A stretch of 64,000 nucleotides of DNA from Polytrichum commune (Eukaryota; Streptophyta; Polytrichopsida; Polytrichales; Polytrichaceae). The stretch's first letter is position 1. Each line of letters begins with the position of its first letter. Where the stretch lies: NCBI GenBank assembly GCA_950295325.1, contig OX485809.1, forward strand, positions 29,774,144 through 29,838,143, written 5' to 3'. Shown here piece after piece: positions 45,941 through 57,689 of this stretch. A program made the translations under genes and the position numbers. The notes beneath the pieces are model-generated. The model was not told the origin of the DNA, searched no databases, and saw only the letters and a list, made by a program, of their open reading frames with translations.

Positions 45941-47739
45941 TCTCAATCCGTGGAGGATATTACAACTACAAGTCCCCCACTGACCCTACATGTCTCAAAA
46001 ACGTTAACCGAGACATCAACAACTCCCAATTCAACAATAGGCATGTGATTGCGAGAGAACAAGGTTGCAAGAGACATAGGCCGATTGCGAGAAAGAATTA
46101 TGAACACATGGAGTGATGAGCAACTTAAGGCAACTATGGCTGCAGTGGACATCAGAACAAACACAATGAAAACATCATATAAGTTTCAGATACCTACTCT
46201 ACTCTTCATGAATGGTGCTATGGGATGTGCATTTCCCGAAAGCACCCCCCCCCCAATTGTTCTAAGTCCACAAGAAATAAAACATATAGTGGATTATTTG
46301 GTGAACATCTGTGACTTAGGATATTGTTTAATGCCCATTGCATTAAATCTTAAGGTTTATGAGATTACCAAAGGAAGGTGGGATCCATTATGTGATGGAA
46401 TCTCAGGGAAACATTGGATAAATTGGTGGTGGAGAAGGCACCCCAAGGTGACCCTATGAGTCATACATGTGTTAGAATTGCCAAGGGCTTAGGCTTGATT
46501 ACAACAAATGCCAAAAATTTCTATGACAATCTTGGGACACTTTACAATTCACATTCCTACTCTCCATATAGAATTTGCAATTGCAACGAGTTGGGCATTC
46601 AAGGAGGGAGGAAATGATGGGCACTTGTTATCATCCGTAGAGGTACATGGAACATTCATTTTGTTGTGCCCGACAAGAGAGAATGGATGTCCATTCTTGC
46701 TAACATGAATGCAGGCGGGGCGACCATTCCTTCATTTTGCAGTTTTGGTGGCAAATACTTCCTCTAAAAGTACATTCAAAGGTGCGAGCCGGGACCCACT
46801 ATGGCTATCCAAGAAAATGCATGCATGTCACATTTTATCCAAAGTGTTGAAAGACTAGGAGGCATCTCACTTGAGAGACAACATTTGTTGATAATGGATG
46901 GACATACTAGTCACATAACCCTTGAAGTGGTAGAAGAAGCGAAACTTGGAAGGTTGGACTTGCTAACTCTCTTGTCCCACACATCCCACACTATACAACC
47001 ACTGACTGTAGCGTCTTCAATCCATTCAAAGAATATTTCAAAGCATACCGTGACTATTGGCAAGCCCAAAATTTGACAAAGACAACCACAAAAGAAACAT
47101 TGGCTCACTGGATTTTACTAGCTTAGAGGAAGGCATAATCGGAAAAGAATATAAAAAACGGATTCAAGGGCACCGAAAATTTTCCCCTCAATAAAGAGGC
47201 CATCCAATGACACTTGAAACCGTCTCAAACATTCTAGCAACCCTTTAAAGAAGAAATGACAACGCGTACTCTCAACCTAAAGCATTGAAACAAACAACAA
47301 ACATGATATTAAACGACCAAAGCAAACATGACAAAGAAGGTGGGGGGTGAAAGTGGTAGATGATGGTGAAGAATATTTACATGATTCTCAACAGAAGGCA
47401 ACAAACACTACTAGAGATTGCGTACAATCTAGACATGTAACATGACATTTATTGAAGTAAACAAAGACGTGACTTAATATCATATATTACTAGAAATTGT
47501 GTTGTCTACGTCATGTCTTGGGGGACCATGCCCTACATCCCATGGATTGTTCATTTGGACATAGCCAATATGTTTAGGACCATTGCTTATGATGTCTGAA
47601 TATACTAATTGTTTTACGGGCTCCACACTAAATTATTACTTAACGTTAAAACGTGCATGCATGTGTAGGGCTATCATTGGTTGATATGTTGAATAATGAG
47701 TGGTCTTATTTTGAATAAAAAAGATATTCATCATACGTA

Positions 47740-47902
47740 AGTCCAATCCTCACCTCCCGAGCCTTGCCATCTATAAGCACCTATAGTTCTATGTGCCTAG
47801 CCTAGTAGGCTAAGCCAAGGGGGGGGGGGCCAAGGGGTTTGATCCTTGAACCTCTTGGCTCTCACATAGAGGCCTTAGCCGCTAAGCCACCACTCCGCGC
47901 AT
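47740..47902 (-). mobile_element. tRNA-derived SINE
   Basis: On the minus strand the head reads GGAGTGGTGGCTTAGCGGCT (A-box-like) and then GGATCAAACCCCTTGG, with GATCAAACC matching a B box, as in pol III promoters of plant SINEs. An 11-base G run (47819-47829, plus strand) follows the head. Flanks CATGATACAT and CATCATACGT may be a diverged target duplication. Limits are approximate. Confidence 0.55.
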
Positions 47903-47939
47903 GATACATTTGAAGTATTTAAAACATTTGTATATAGAG

Positions 47940-48725
47940 GCCCCAAGTTACTATTTATATTTTATTTACTATATACAATATAATATCAACTATATACGGC
48001 ATATATTATTTACTATTTATTATTTACTGCTTATAATTTATTATCCAGTATTTGTTGTATAGTGCCTATTATTTACTATTAAGTGTCTCGTATTTGTTAT
48101 TTACTGCCTTGTATTTACTATTTATATTATCATATTTACTATGTACTGCCTAATATTCATTCTTTATAATTTATAGTATTTTATATATAGTATTTTATAA
48201 TTTCAGTATGTTATTATTATCTACTGTATATAGTATATTATTTACTATTTATGGTATGATATTTACTATTTACTATTTATAGTATATTATTACTATTAAT
48301 GGTCTGATGTTTCTTATTTTTATGATTTTATGATTTTATTTTATTTATTTTATTTATTTAATTTATTTTTAGTAGGTTATTATTATATACTGTATATTAT
48401 ATATTGTTTACTATTTATAGTCTAATATTTAATATTTAATATTCATAGTATATTAGTATTATTAATGGTCTTCTGTTTATTATTTCTATTATTTATATTA
48501 TTATCTATTTTATATAGTTTATTATTTATTATTTTCAGTATGTTATTCTTATCTACTGTATATAGTATATTATTTACTATTTATGGTATGATATGTATTA
48601 TTTTATTATTTTATTGTATTATTTCTATTTATGATGTGCTATTCTTATTTACTATTTATAGTATAATATTTTGCTATTAACAGCCTTTTATTTATTATAT
48701 ACTGGAAACTGTCTACTATTTACTG
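47940..48725. repeat. Degenerate AT-rich minisatellite
   Basis: About 780 bp built from variants of TATTTACTATTTATAGTAT and TATATTATTTACTATTTATG. The hydrophobic open frame at 48465-48680 is a by-product of this composition, not a gene. Confidence 0.8.
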
Positions 48726-49115
48726 TGTATATGATTTTCCACATACGCCCTAAAAATTACCGACCATAATTCAGACAATCTATTATGCAAATTGTCTAAT
48801 GTTGATGTGAGTTGTCCTATAAACAATATCGGGCCGTCAATGTGTCAACAATGACTATTTTCCAACACTTATACTAGGAACATGTCGATTTCCTTTTTTT
48901 CATGAAGTGTTGGTCCAATTAGCACATGCCTGCTAAAACACTGTACTAAAAACCATTGTTTCTCTTGTAGTGAAAATTTGCTAAGGAACGGGAACCTCGT
49001 GTGGAAAATTATTATGTCAATATGGATCCATCTAATTGTGATATGTTGGCGGAGATGGAAGGCTTGGACCTGGACATTAAAGTTGTCAATTCCATCCACA
49101 CCTCTTAATCATGTT

Positions 49116-51998
49116 GTCAATCACCCTGTGCATGACAAGAAGCCTTGAGATTCACTACTAGATTTCACAAAATCCATAGTGATTACTTCTAATGACTACT
49201 TGAAAGTTATAGTAGAACAAGAACAAATAAAAATCAATGGAGCAAACAAAAATGAAAGAACTTGTGCAAAAAAATTAGAAGTGAAAAATGAAAAGTTGTC
49301 AAACGACAAGAGGAGGAATAACAATAGGAGACATGAGCAACAAAATTTGCGGAGGCATGGGCCTTGAGAACATGAGAGCGGAGAAAGCCAAGAAAATGGT
49401 ATAGCGCCTCAAAGCGCAATGGTGGAAGATATTGGAGAATGTGGAGAGGGCATCGGGGTGACAAACAAATCACCTCAAACATGAATGCAATGAGAGCCAA
49501 ATGCATAGTGTAAATGGGATGTCAGCAACAACGCCATTCCTGCCTTTCACTTCTTTTTTAAACCATACAAAAGCACACGAAAAGAAGAAGGAAGTGAGTA
49601 ATTCTAGTCCTACAACTTCATGATTTGGTGTAGGGAGCCAATATATTTGGGGATGGTGCATGTTAGCATGGAATTTCTAAACAAATCTTTGCACAAAATA
49701 CAATAGTGGCAATTACTCTCCATTTTTAAATATTTGTATAAAACCATTCATATCTAATGCTTGTAGTTAATGATTTGTAAATTTACAAAGAGGAGGCATC
49801 AATTCATTCTTGGAAAGAGGGCATTGACAAGAATCCTTTGATACCAACCATTGCATTGTCTCCAAATAGAAAAGGTCTACAATGTCAAATGTAGTTTTCA
49901 AGACTAAGTAAAGGCATAGTCTCTAAATCAAGGTTCATAATCCAAACTCCGTACGTACTTATCTTCACTTCTATGAAAACCTATTAAATTTCTTAACTAT
50001 TTAAGACAAAGCAACTTCAAAATGAAATGTTTTTTGGAACCAAAAGGCATTTGACCCCACACCAAGTTGCATACTAAGACCTTGTATTGTTTCTCAAACT
50101 CTTTGAAGTCCAAAATTTGGCCAATGATTTCTAGTCATAATGAACAATTTTTTGGCCCACAAAAGCATCATCACTGAGTTATTGGTGATTTGTTGAGGCC
50201 CCATGAATATCTTAGAAAAAAAAACCTTGCCTTGATCATAGCCTCAAGAATATTAAGGTAGTTCAAGCTCAAGGATGACTTATTGTGACTTCAAGTTGCA
50301 AGAGAAAGAATGGGCCAAGGTGAAAATTAACCATTTTTAATGCTTCTAATAGATTGATCATTTGTTATTTCACAAACTAGAGAAGCAACATGCTTGGAAA
50401 GAAGGAGGTCATTGAGAGGACTCCATTTGATACCATTTGTATTTGAATTGGGAAACTTGTACACTTTCAAATGTCAAATTTTTAGAAAACACCAAAATAA
50501 AATAAAATTAGAAAGCATGTATTTGTAGGTCACCCCAAGAAGGTATTTATTTTTGCTTCTACAAAAGTGTTTAACACATGCTTACAAACTGAAAGCAACT
50601 CAAAAAGAGTGTATAGAACTTAAAACTCTTTTAGGCTCAGCTCCAAAATTCCAAATGGTTGCGGGTGCTACAAAGAAGAAAAAGGATTGCATGAATTTCC
50701 AGGGTTAAAGAGAAAAGCTCACACACCGATGACAATAGATTTATTTTATTATGATTGATAGCAATGCACACCCTTCTAGCAAGAAAGACAAAGATCCGCA
50801 TCTTCCTCCAAACTCCAAATGTCCAATAGATTTGTGGGTTTGCTCCATGCTCGAAGTAGCCTTTGCAGTGCAACCACTACAAAAAATAGCCATGCCATTC
50901 ATGCCCTACACCACTTCTTTACAATACACTCAACTTCGCCATCGACACCACAACCAACACTAAATCCTTACATGTTTCTACAACCCACTTCTCACCATCA
51001 TTATGTCCACAACTTGTTTGACCTTGGGCATCCACATTGCAAGCAACATCTTCAACTGAGAATGTGGGGGAAATGGAAGGAGTTGTCGCAATTTTGCAGG
51101 TGCATAGTAGTGCTCGAGAGGGGTAGGGAGTTGCACAAAATTAAGGAAATGGGATGGTGGTTCATGGAGCCCTTCCAGGCTAGTGATGGCAAATTAAATG
51201 AGCAAAATTAGGTTCATACAAATGTAAGTATAGTAGACTCTTCTTGCCAACTTGTCCACCAACATCTTTTGGTTTCTAAATCCTCATTTACAGTTATGCT
51301 ATCACCATGGAATGAAGAGTGCCATGACACATGTCCCTAGATTTAATTGAGGAAGAATTTGTCAAAACGAGTGGTTATGGCATACTCTAGACATTGGTTA
51401 TGTGTTGAGGCCAACTTTTGGCTTCAAAAATTCACAATAATTTCAATTTAAAGAATAAAATTACTGGAAAAATTGTAGTCCTCCTAATTTCTATCTTCTT
51501 ATACAGGAAAATTTGCATTGGCTTATACTTCTCTAGATCTGGTGGATAACTTATTAAGTGATTGATTATGGACATCTTTACCTTAGCACTTGTAATCTTT
51601 TGGATGTAGCTCCATATTACTTGCTGATAAGGCATGTCCAACATATATAAAGCAAACATAACTTTCGATTGCAAGGTGTTGGAGAAATGGACTCACCTAA
51701 AGATGCAATAGCAATTATGCCCACATTCGAGGAAGTGCATGGTATTTACAAGGTGCCATCAATTGATTGGAATTCGTACATTGAGCGCACAAAGAGTGTT
51801 GTGGACAAGGCCGTGAAAGAGTTGTTAACATATTACTATTTCTATTGGATCATTAGGATAGAAATTGCAAGCTTGTGGCGGATTTGTTAGAAACTACTTG
51901 AAGACGTTTGCTATTGCTTGTGGATGTGAGATAACATTATGAGGATCCTTTGGATTTCATAAAAACTAAATTTCGACCAATATTCATTCTTATTGTGT
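49116..51998. other. Spacer with weak duplicated blocks
   Basis: Blocks at about 49800-50060 and 50390-50610 share TTGGAAAGA.GG..TTGA.A, TTTGATACCA, AATGTCAAAT and AAAGCAACTC in order, suggesting an old duplication or two copies of a repeat. CACTACAAAAAATAG at 50876 looks like a CACTA tip but no partner was found. No gene recognised. Confidence 0.35.
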
Positions 51999-52190
51999 TG
52001 TTTGTCCTCATGTGTGAATGTGAATTCAATGATGGCTTTTGAATGTAGATTGTGCAACATGGATATCTAGATATGTTAGTTTGTCCTCACTTATGTGAAT
52101 GTGAGGTCAATGATGGCCTTTGAATCTAGGTTATGGAACATGGTAATATTGATTTTGTGATTTGTCTTCATGAGCGAACATGTACATTCA
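51999..52190 (+). repeat. ~80-bp tandem repeat, 2.4 copies
   Basis: Units start with TTTGTCCTCA(TG/CT) and contain GTGAATGTGA, TCAATGATGGC.TTTGAAT and CAACATGG or GGAACATGG; a partial third unit follows. Confidence 0.65.
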
Positions 52191-52559
52191 ATGCAATGTG
52201 GACTAGGAAATCAATCAAGGACATGCAAAAAGTGAGTTCATTGAACTTGAAACTTCAGTGCACTGCAATCCATTTATTAGCAGCTTGTAGGCATTTGCAT
52301 TTCAATAACAGGCATTTAAAAACAATTGCTTCCAATAACAAGCACTCACAAATGGTTATATGTAATTGGAAGCACTAGATCTAGACATATTCAATAGTCT
52401 CCTTCCCAACTACAATCGTCTACAAGCTCAAGGTGGTCACCTATAAAATTGTAGAAGAAATCCAATCTACACTAGTGCATGAAGTTCGTCAAGATGGTTG
52501 CGACTCTAAACAAATGGTTCTACTTCGGTTTGGTGGCATCAAACCATTTCATGAGCCAT

Positions 52560-53250
52560 CAAATTTTACGCTTCACCCACCAATGTACCATTCCACTCTC
52601 ACTTGGTAGCCATCCTGCATTTTGTTGTACACCGTGAATACTCCATCATTCATATATGGGGGCCTCTCTATATTGCCAAGTCTCTGCATAATAAACATAT
52701 TCTCACCAATGTAGGTGGGATCTCCAAGCAAGTATTCAAAGTATCCGTCATCATGAATGAAGTGTGTATGCCGACGTTTATAGAAGTTGGAGTGATGGAG
52801 AATTATAACATCATAAAAAGAACCTGAAATCCCAAGTCCAAGTGACTGAAGAAACCTTCATGTGACACGACAAGCATATTGTTCATACAACACATCTTCT
52901 TATGGCCATTAATATATTTTTGGCACGGTTTGGATTATTCCAAGGCTTTCAGACTTTGACAAGAGTACAATTAATGATTCCGATGCAACCAGGAAAGTGC
53001 GGATTCAATCTTGACAAGCATCTCTGCTCAACCTCTTTGAGCCAAGATATCTCGTGAGCAAGAGCATTATTGATGCATGAAGCAATGAAAATCACTTCAT
53101 CGCACACAATGGAGTGTGCGATGCTCCATTGAAAAGATTTTGAATCATAACTAATGACATTATCATGCTTCAAACACATTATGAAATTGAGCAATCATCA
53201 TGCAACCATCAACTGCATAGGCATATGACTCATAATCCTTTCAATTCTTG
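52560..53250 (-). pseudogene. PIF/Harbinger transposase (DDE_4) remnant
   Basis: Three minus-strand frames give a colinear match to the family: HEISWLKEVEQRCLSRLNPH and FPGCIGIINCTLVKV (52949-53194), then KYINGHKKMCCMNN (about 52900), then YDVIILHHSNFYKRRH, YFEYLLGDPTYIGENMFIM and RVEWYIGG ending at a stop near 52600. Family hallmarks are the I-I-D-x-T, D-V and later acidic positions; here the first reads IINCT, so the first catalytic aspartate is asparagine. At least two frameshifts separate the blocks. It is dead, but shows the superfamily that probably mobilised the TAA-flanked MITEs here. Confidence 0.85.
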
Positions 53251-53259
53251 TGCTACGTG

Positions 53260-55100
53260 CATTGTCGCAATTGGTAAGACATACATAGGAAGCACACTCA
53301 TCGATATCATGAACCTCATAATTAGTCAAAACCTTAGAGGCACCTCAAGCATACAACTAAGGATGTTTGTAACCCCCTCGTTGTGGTTGACAATTGTTTG
53401 GCCTCCTTCTTCAATTTTTTAGCATTATACATGTTGTGAGTGCTAGAAAAAGTTGTCATCATGGTGTAGACTATCAAAAGTGACTTCCTCTAGCTCTTGC
53501 AAGATTTCATCATCCGTGTCCGTTCCCAAGTTGGAGTCTACAAAGGGTACATAATTCATGCTTAAAGATGAGACAAGTGGCATGCTTTGTGATGGTTTGT
53601 ATTTTACAAAGTCTTTAAACCCTAAACCAAGGTTAAAAAACCACATTCAACAATGAGAAACGAAAAAAATTTGATCCAAAATGGAATGGTTCGCCAAGTA
53701 TGTCAAGAACGTGAATTAGGAATGTGAATCGGGAACGTGAGCTCAAAATGTGAGCATGCTATGTTGACTAAGTGGTCAATGCATGGGCCCCGCTAGGTAA
53801 GGACATGCCCATGTGTGCCGGGAGCCAAAACCCTAAACTTTTAATTAAGTAGCACAAACTCAAGACTAGACTCTGAGATGAAACTCTAGCCTCCCGGCCC
53901 CAAGACTTTAGGATAACTTTGTTAAAAGTGGTTGGAATCCTTCAGTTTTTCTTTGTTATATCTTCTTCTCCAATTATATTTTATACTACATCTTAAATTT
54001 GAGTAGGACCCTCTAATCATTCAACCTTGACCTCATGAGACTAGATCTTGGCTTATGAATGACTCTTGAAGGCAACTTTGTCCAAAAAGAAGGTCTTAGG
54101 AAGGTCATAATAGGTATCATTGTGTTACTCATTAAATTTTCTTGGCAATGGCGATGATCCCAATCCATTATGAAAAGATGGTTGTTGACAAGAAATTTTT
54201 AAGTCAAAAATAATGTTTTTTTCCCCTTTGTTCACAGTTGTACAATGTGTATAAATTTCATATTCAGTTTTTTGTGGGCTTTTTTTCTTACCTCAAAGTG
54301 TATATCTATTATTGGTATAATCTTGAAAGTTTGGATTATTATTTTAGTACATATATTTATCATAATTTCTCGAATTTTGATGATTCTAAATCGATTATGG
54401 ACAATTTATGAAAACTACTAAATATTGCTCCCGTATTGATGTGATCTTAAAATCATTAACAACTTGCTTTTTAGATGATCTCATGAAACCACGATACACT
54501 CCATGAAGTTAAGCTTTAAGGTGCACCGATCAATGTGAAAGCCCTTAGCAATCTTACCATCATCAATACATGATTGGCAGGCCCCATAATTTCATGTAGA
54601 TACATGTACACTCGTGTAGATTGCAAGCTTGTGTTGAAAGGTCTGGAATCCATGAACATAGTATTTGTGCAAACAACACATTCACATGTGACGTTTTGTT
54701 TTCAAGTCCAACTCAATTTCTTGTCTTGTAGAGTGCACTTCAACTTTGGGAAAAAAAATTGTATTTGGAAACTAATTTTTGTAATGCCACCTATGGTACA
54801 AGTTCACAACGTAAGAAGAAGTCTTTTATTATTATGATTGTTATGTTTTTGATTGCTATCAAGAGTGTTTGAAGTAATAATGAAATATATAACATTCGTG
54901 ATATGAAATGACTTCTTCCCTCATTATCACTTGCACAAACTACTAGCATTTTGTAAATACATCCAGATGTAGTTGGCAAAAGTTGCCTTCAAATACCAAT
55001 TCTAGCCGGCCTTCCTTGCTTTGAAGAAGAAAAAAAATTTGTGACGTTTTTGTGTGCCATGTGACATTTTCGCAAATACCATGTTCATGATGCTAGGGTA
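53260..55100. other. Spacer, no gene recognised
   Basis: A minus-strand frame at 53443-53646 with an acidic stretch (TDTDDEILQELEEV) could be more of the Harbinger element, but this is not established. Otherwise AT-rich sequence. Confidence 0.35.
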
Positions 55101-55104
55101 AATT

Positions 55105-55290
55105 CAACCATCATGGATGAAGGGGCTCTAGAAAACAAATATGCCCCTTCTAGGCTGAGGGTTGATTCATTCCAATGGTGGATTAATTTGGGGTCTTTGA
55201 TACTACTTTTGTTGTTAAATAGGCTTAATAAAGAATATTTCACTACCTTTCCACCTTGTCAATTGAATGAGTCTAGACGTTGTGTGTGCA
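55105..55290 (+). repeat. Repeat with inverted partner at 57870-58055
   Basis: ATCATGGATGAAGGGGCTCT, TTCATTCCAA, GGGTCTTTGAT and TTCACTAC occur in order here and, inverted, at about 57870-58055. Arms are diverged, so these are likely two copies of one old element rather than the ends of a single one. Confidence 0.55.
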
Positions 55291-55862
55291 TAAAAGTAGC
55301 ACCAACATGAAAGCGGCACCTATCTTTCATCCTTAAACTATCAACATGTGAGTGCGACAATACATGAAGTAAGCCAAAGTTTAAAACCCATTAATCATAT
55401 GAGACATTAAGTACACTATAGCACCAAGTTGGCCAACTACAATGACTATCTTTGATGATTCATCTACTCGCTTAATGAGGCCTTGTAAAGTGAGTTCAAC
55501 AAAAAGGTTAATAAAAGCTCATTCAATACAAGACTCTCACGTGCTTCAAGGTTGTTTTTGTGGTCCATCTCACATGATAATCCTATCAGTTAGTCAAAAG
55601 TCCATATTGATAACTACCTTTTGCTAGTTTCCATAGATTGCATATGAACTCTCAGATTTCCAAAACCAATTATAATAAATATGGTATGTCATCACACCTT
55701 TGCAGATTTACCCTAATTTTATTTTCGATGCGTTTGTGATCTTGGTAAGTCCCCCAAATTGTGCAAAGTGTACGGAGGTGTCGCTTTAAAGCATGCTTAC
55801 CTTGACGTACGCAGATCTTATTCATTTAGTTCATCCTCATCAATGACCTATATTCGAGTTGT

Positions 55863-56125
55863 CACTAGTAGAAAATTATGCCAAAAAGAACCGAAGCCAA
55901 AATCGGTTGTGGTTCTTTTCACCAGCCCGATATGCAGTCGCTAAATGACTGCATATTTATTTTTTGGGTTTAGCGACTGAAATTTCAAGAATTTGGGGGT
56001 GTTTTAAATACAGTTGGAAAGGTCTTGAAAAAATATGTAGTCGTTTAGTTATTGCAAATCAGGCTGGTCAAAAGAGCCGCAACCGGTTTCAGTTGCAATT
56101 TCTGGGGCATAGTTTTTTACTAGTG
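55863..56125. mobile_element. CACTA-type MITE, TSD TGT
   Basis: 263 bp with ends CACTAGTAGAAAATTATGCC and the complement of CACTAGTAAAAAACTATGCC, flanked by TGT at 55860-55862 and 56126-56128. The arms stay alignable for about 100 bp and include AACCG..AAACCGGTTG-like and GACCAGCC stretches. Tips and three-base duplication fit CACTA (CMC). Confidence 0.9.
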
Positions 56126-56231
56126 TGTGTATGGTTCAATCATTTCTAAGAACAAAACCTAACACGACGACATGTGTCCAAAATACATACACCAACCATT
56201 CTAGACACCACAGTCAACACAACCAAGTGAA

Positions 56232-56537
56232 CCTAGATACACATTCATTGAAGACATCAACACACATGCACTTTCAAACCTCATAACTAAATCAAAACAA
56301 GTCCGATTGTCGATCCGATTGTTGCCGATGCTTCATCATAGATTTGCTAATACAGCACAAGTTTCCCCTTAACGTAAAAGTTGCCCTAGATACACATTCA
56401 TTGAAGACATCAACGCACATGCACTTTCAAACCTCATAACTAAATCAAAACAAGTCCGATTGTCGATCCGATTGTTGCTGATGCTTTATCATAGATTTGC
56501 TAATACAGCACAAGTTTCCCCTTAACGTAAAAGTTGC
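56232..56537 (-). repeat. 153-bp tandem duplication of an R1 segment
   Basis: Two units, 56232-56384 and 56385-56537, differ at about three positions. Their minus strand contains GTATTAGCAAATCTATGATG, which matches the dispersed repeat R1. The near-identity indicates a recent duplication. Confidence 0.9.
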
Positions 56538-56676
56538 CAGAGAACATGAAACGATGCCACCGAAGCTTTAGGGTTGCCGCGACTTCTTAAAGCACTTTAG
56601 CGTGCACAAGGAATGCCATGTTCGAAGTTCATGCATTAAGTTATGTATTATACATAAGTGCCTTTGAGAACATGTG

Positions 56677-56697
56677 CCCCCCCCCCCCCCCCCCCCC
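56677..56697. repeat. Poly-C tract (21 C)
   Basis: Longest of several C/G homopolymers in the window. Confidence 0.95.
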
Positions 56698-56994
56698 GAG
56701 GTCAAAACATGGGCATCAATCATCAGCCATGAGGACTGATCATGGGCCCCTTTGCGAAAGAAATTTTCCCACATGGCACTCTCTTATTGGCCAAAGAGCC
56801 AACCTTAACATTGACAGTAATAAAGGGACACCTATAAAGTTGACTTTGGTTCTGTACTACATAGGTACCTACAACTGCTCATTGATAGGCTCATAATTCA
56901 TTTTATAGGCTGCGTTTCAAACTTTACACTTGAGAGTTGATACATGCACTAAACCCTGAACCATGCATTCAAAATATGGTTAATTATGATTAAA

Positions 56995-57490
56995 GTTGGG
57001 TCTTGATTATTTTATGCTAATATAATCGTGGGACTTGTGTTGAGAGTTGGGTCGAGCTTTTTGCTCAACCCAACTCTCAACCAGTGATCGGAGAGATGTT
57101 TGGGCATAATCAGTTGAGATTCTAGTGTTTGCAAGTCCAACCGGTTACATGTTGACATCTTCCGGTTTTCCTTGATTAAGTTGGGGTATATTCTATACAT
57201 TCCTAAAAAATGATCGGTAATTTTCCTGCAATCTTGAACTTCAACCAGTTGCTTCTCAAACTTAACTGGTTCATTTGTAATTAACTGTCGGTTCCCCCCG
57301 ATCATAGCTCTCAACACAAGTCCCAAGCCTCATCTCTAAAAAGTGTTGTCATGTGTGCATCCATCTCATACTTGGGACTTGGGAGCTCTGTGAAGTGGTA
57401 AGTCCCAACTTTCATGATCTTAACGGTTGAGATTATTGGATTGACCTCAAGTGACTTGGGGATTAGGACTTGGGAATATGTGTGAACCGG
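56995..57490. mobile_element. Relative of the 24830 PIF/Harbinger-type element, left end unclear
   Basis: In opposite orientation to 24830-25315 it shares ATTATTTTATGC, GGGACTTGTGTTGAGAG, the hairpin, and AAGTGACTTGGGGATTAGG through GTGTGAACCGGCC. The left end could not be fixed. Its hairpin right arm is split by the hAT MITE at 57082-57307. Confidence 0.55.
57082..57307 (-). mobile_element. hAT-type MITE (226 bp), copy 2, perfect 8-bp TSD
   Basis: Inverted relative to copy 1 at 17621 and exactly the same length. Ends CAGTGATCGGAGAGA and the complement of CTATGATCGGGGGGA, flanked by CTCTCAAC at 57074-57081 and 57308-57315. Removing it restores the hairpin arm that is intact at 25158-25217. 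Confidence 0.9.
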
Positions 57491-57611
57491 CCACGTTCTT
57501 CACCAGTTGGGGTTTACACTATAGCCAAGACTTCTCTAGTGGAGAATTTCAAGCATGGATGAAAAAATGGCATATTTGCCAACATGGCAACATTTTTTTT
57601 TGCTAAAGGGA

Positions 57612-57680
57612 ATTCTCTCGAGGTCAAGTTTCTTGGGCAACCTCAAACCCGCAAACAAGAAACTTGGCCTATGGAGAACT
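57612..57680. repeat. Hairpin, ~24-bp arms, 20-base loop
   Basis: AGGTCAAGTTTCTTG and CAAGAAACTTGGCCT pair, extended outward by TTCTC/GAGAA. Compact stem-loop of unknown role. Confidence 0.65.
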
Positions 57681-57689
57681 CCAACTTAA

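Larger units (their letters stand above)
47406..48972. mobile_element. CACTA element inserted in the pogo pseudogene
   Basis: Left end CACTACTAGAGATTGCG (47406) and right end, read as complement, CACTACAAGAGAAACAATG (48972); flanked by AAA at 47403-47405 and 48973-48975, the three-base duplication of the CACTA superfamily. If the element and one AAA are removed, the reading frame runs without a gap from ..DDGEEYLHDSQQ into KFAKEREPRVENYY.., which confirms the boundaries. It has no transposase; the interior is a SINE and a long AT-rich array. Confidence 0.85.
46049..49109 (+). pseudogene. Pogo/Tigger-like (CENP-B, DDE_1) transposase, broken
   Basis: Plus-strand pieces in three frames follow the family order: psq-type helix-turn-helix (WSDEQLKATMAAVD, ~46110), CENP-B-type HTH (CDLGY, WDPLCDGISGKHW, ~46300-46440), then a DDE_1 core: NCNELGIQGG (~46570), TIPSF..FGGKYFL, MAIQENACMSHF, LLIMDGHTSH (~46890), and HTSHTIQPL (~46980). 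At the first catalytic position NxDE has become NCNE, the usual QPLDV reads QPLTV, and there are frameshifts near 46460 and 47000 plus in-frame stops. The C-terminal part continues to about 47400, is interrupted by a 1,567-bp CACTA element, and resumes at 48973-49109. These proteins cut at TA sites; this copy cannot be active. Confidence 0.85.

Noticed and set aside
47830-47902. tRNA gene on the minus strand
   Set aside because: A- and B-box-like motifs are present, but no cloverleaf with anticodon arm could be drawn and a SINE body follows.
48465-48680. Highly hydrophobic frame resembling a membrane protein
   Set aside because: Produced by the TATTTACTATT-type AT-rich minisatellite; no start context or conserved pattern.
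57012-57326. 104-codon minus-strand frame
   Set aside because: It reads through the 226-bp hAT MITE and both sides of its insertion site, so it cannot be an ancestral gene. The recurring peptide is noted as a finding instead.
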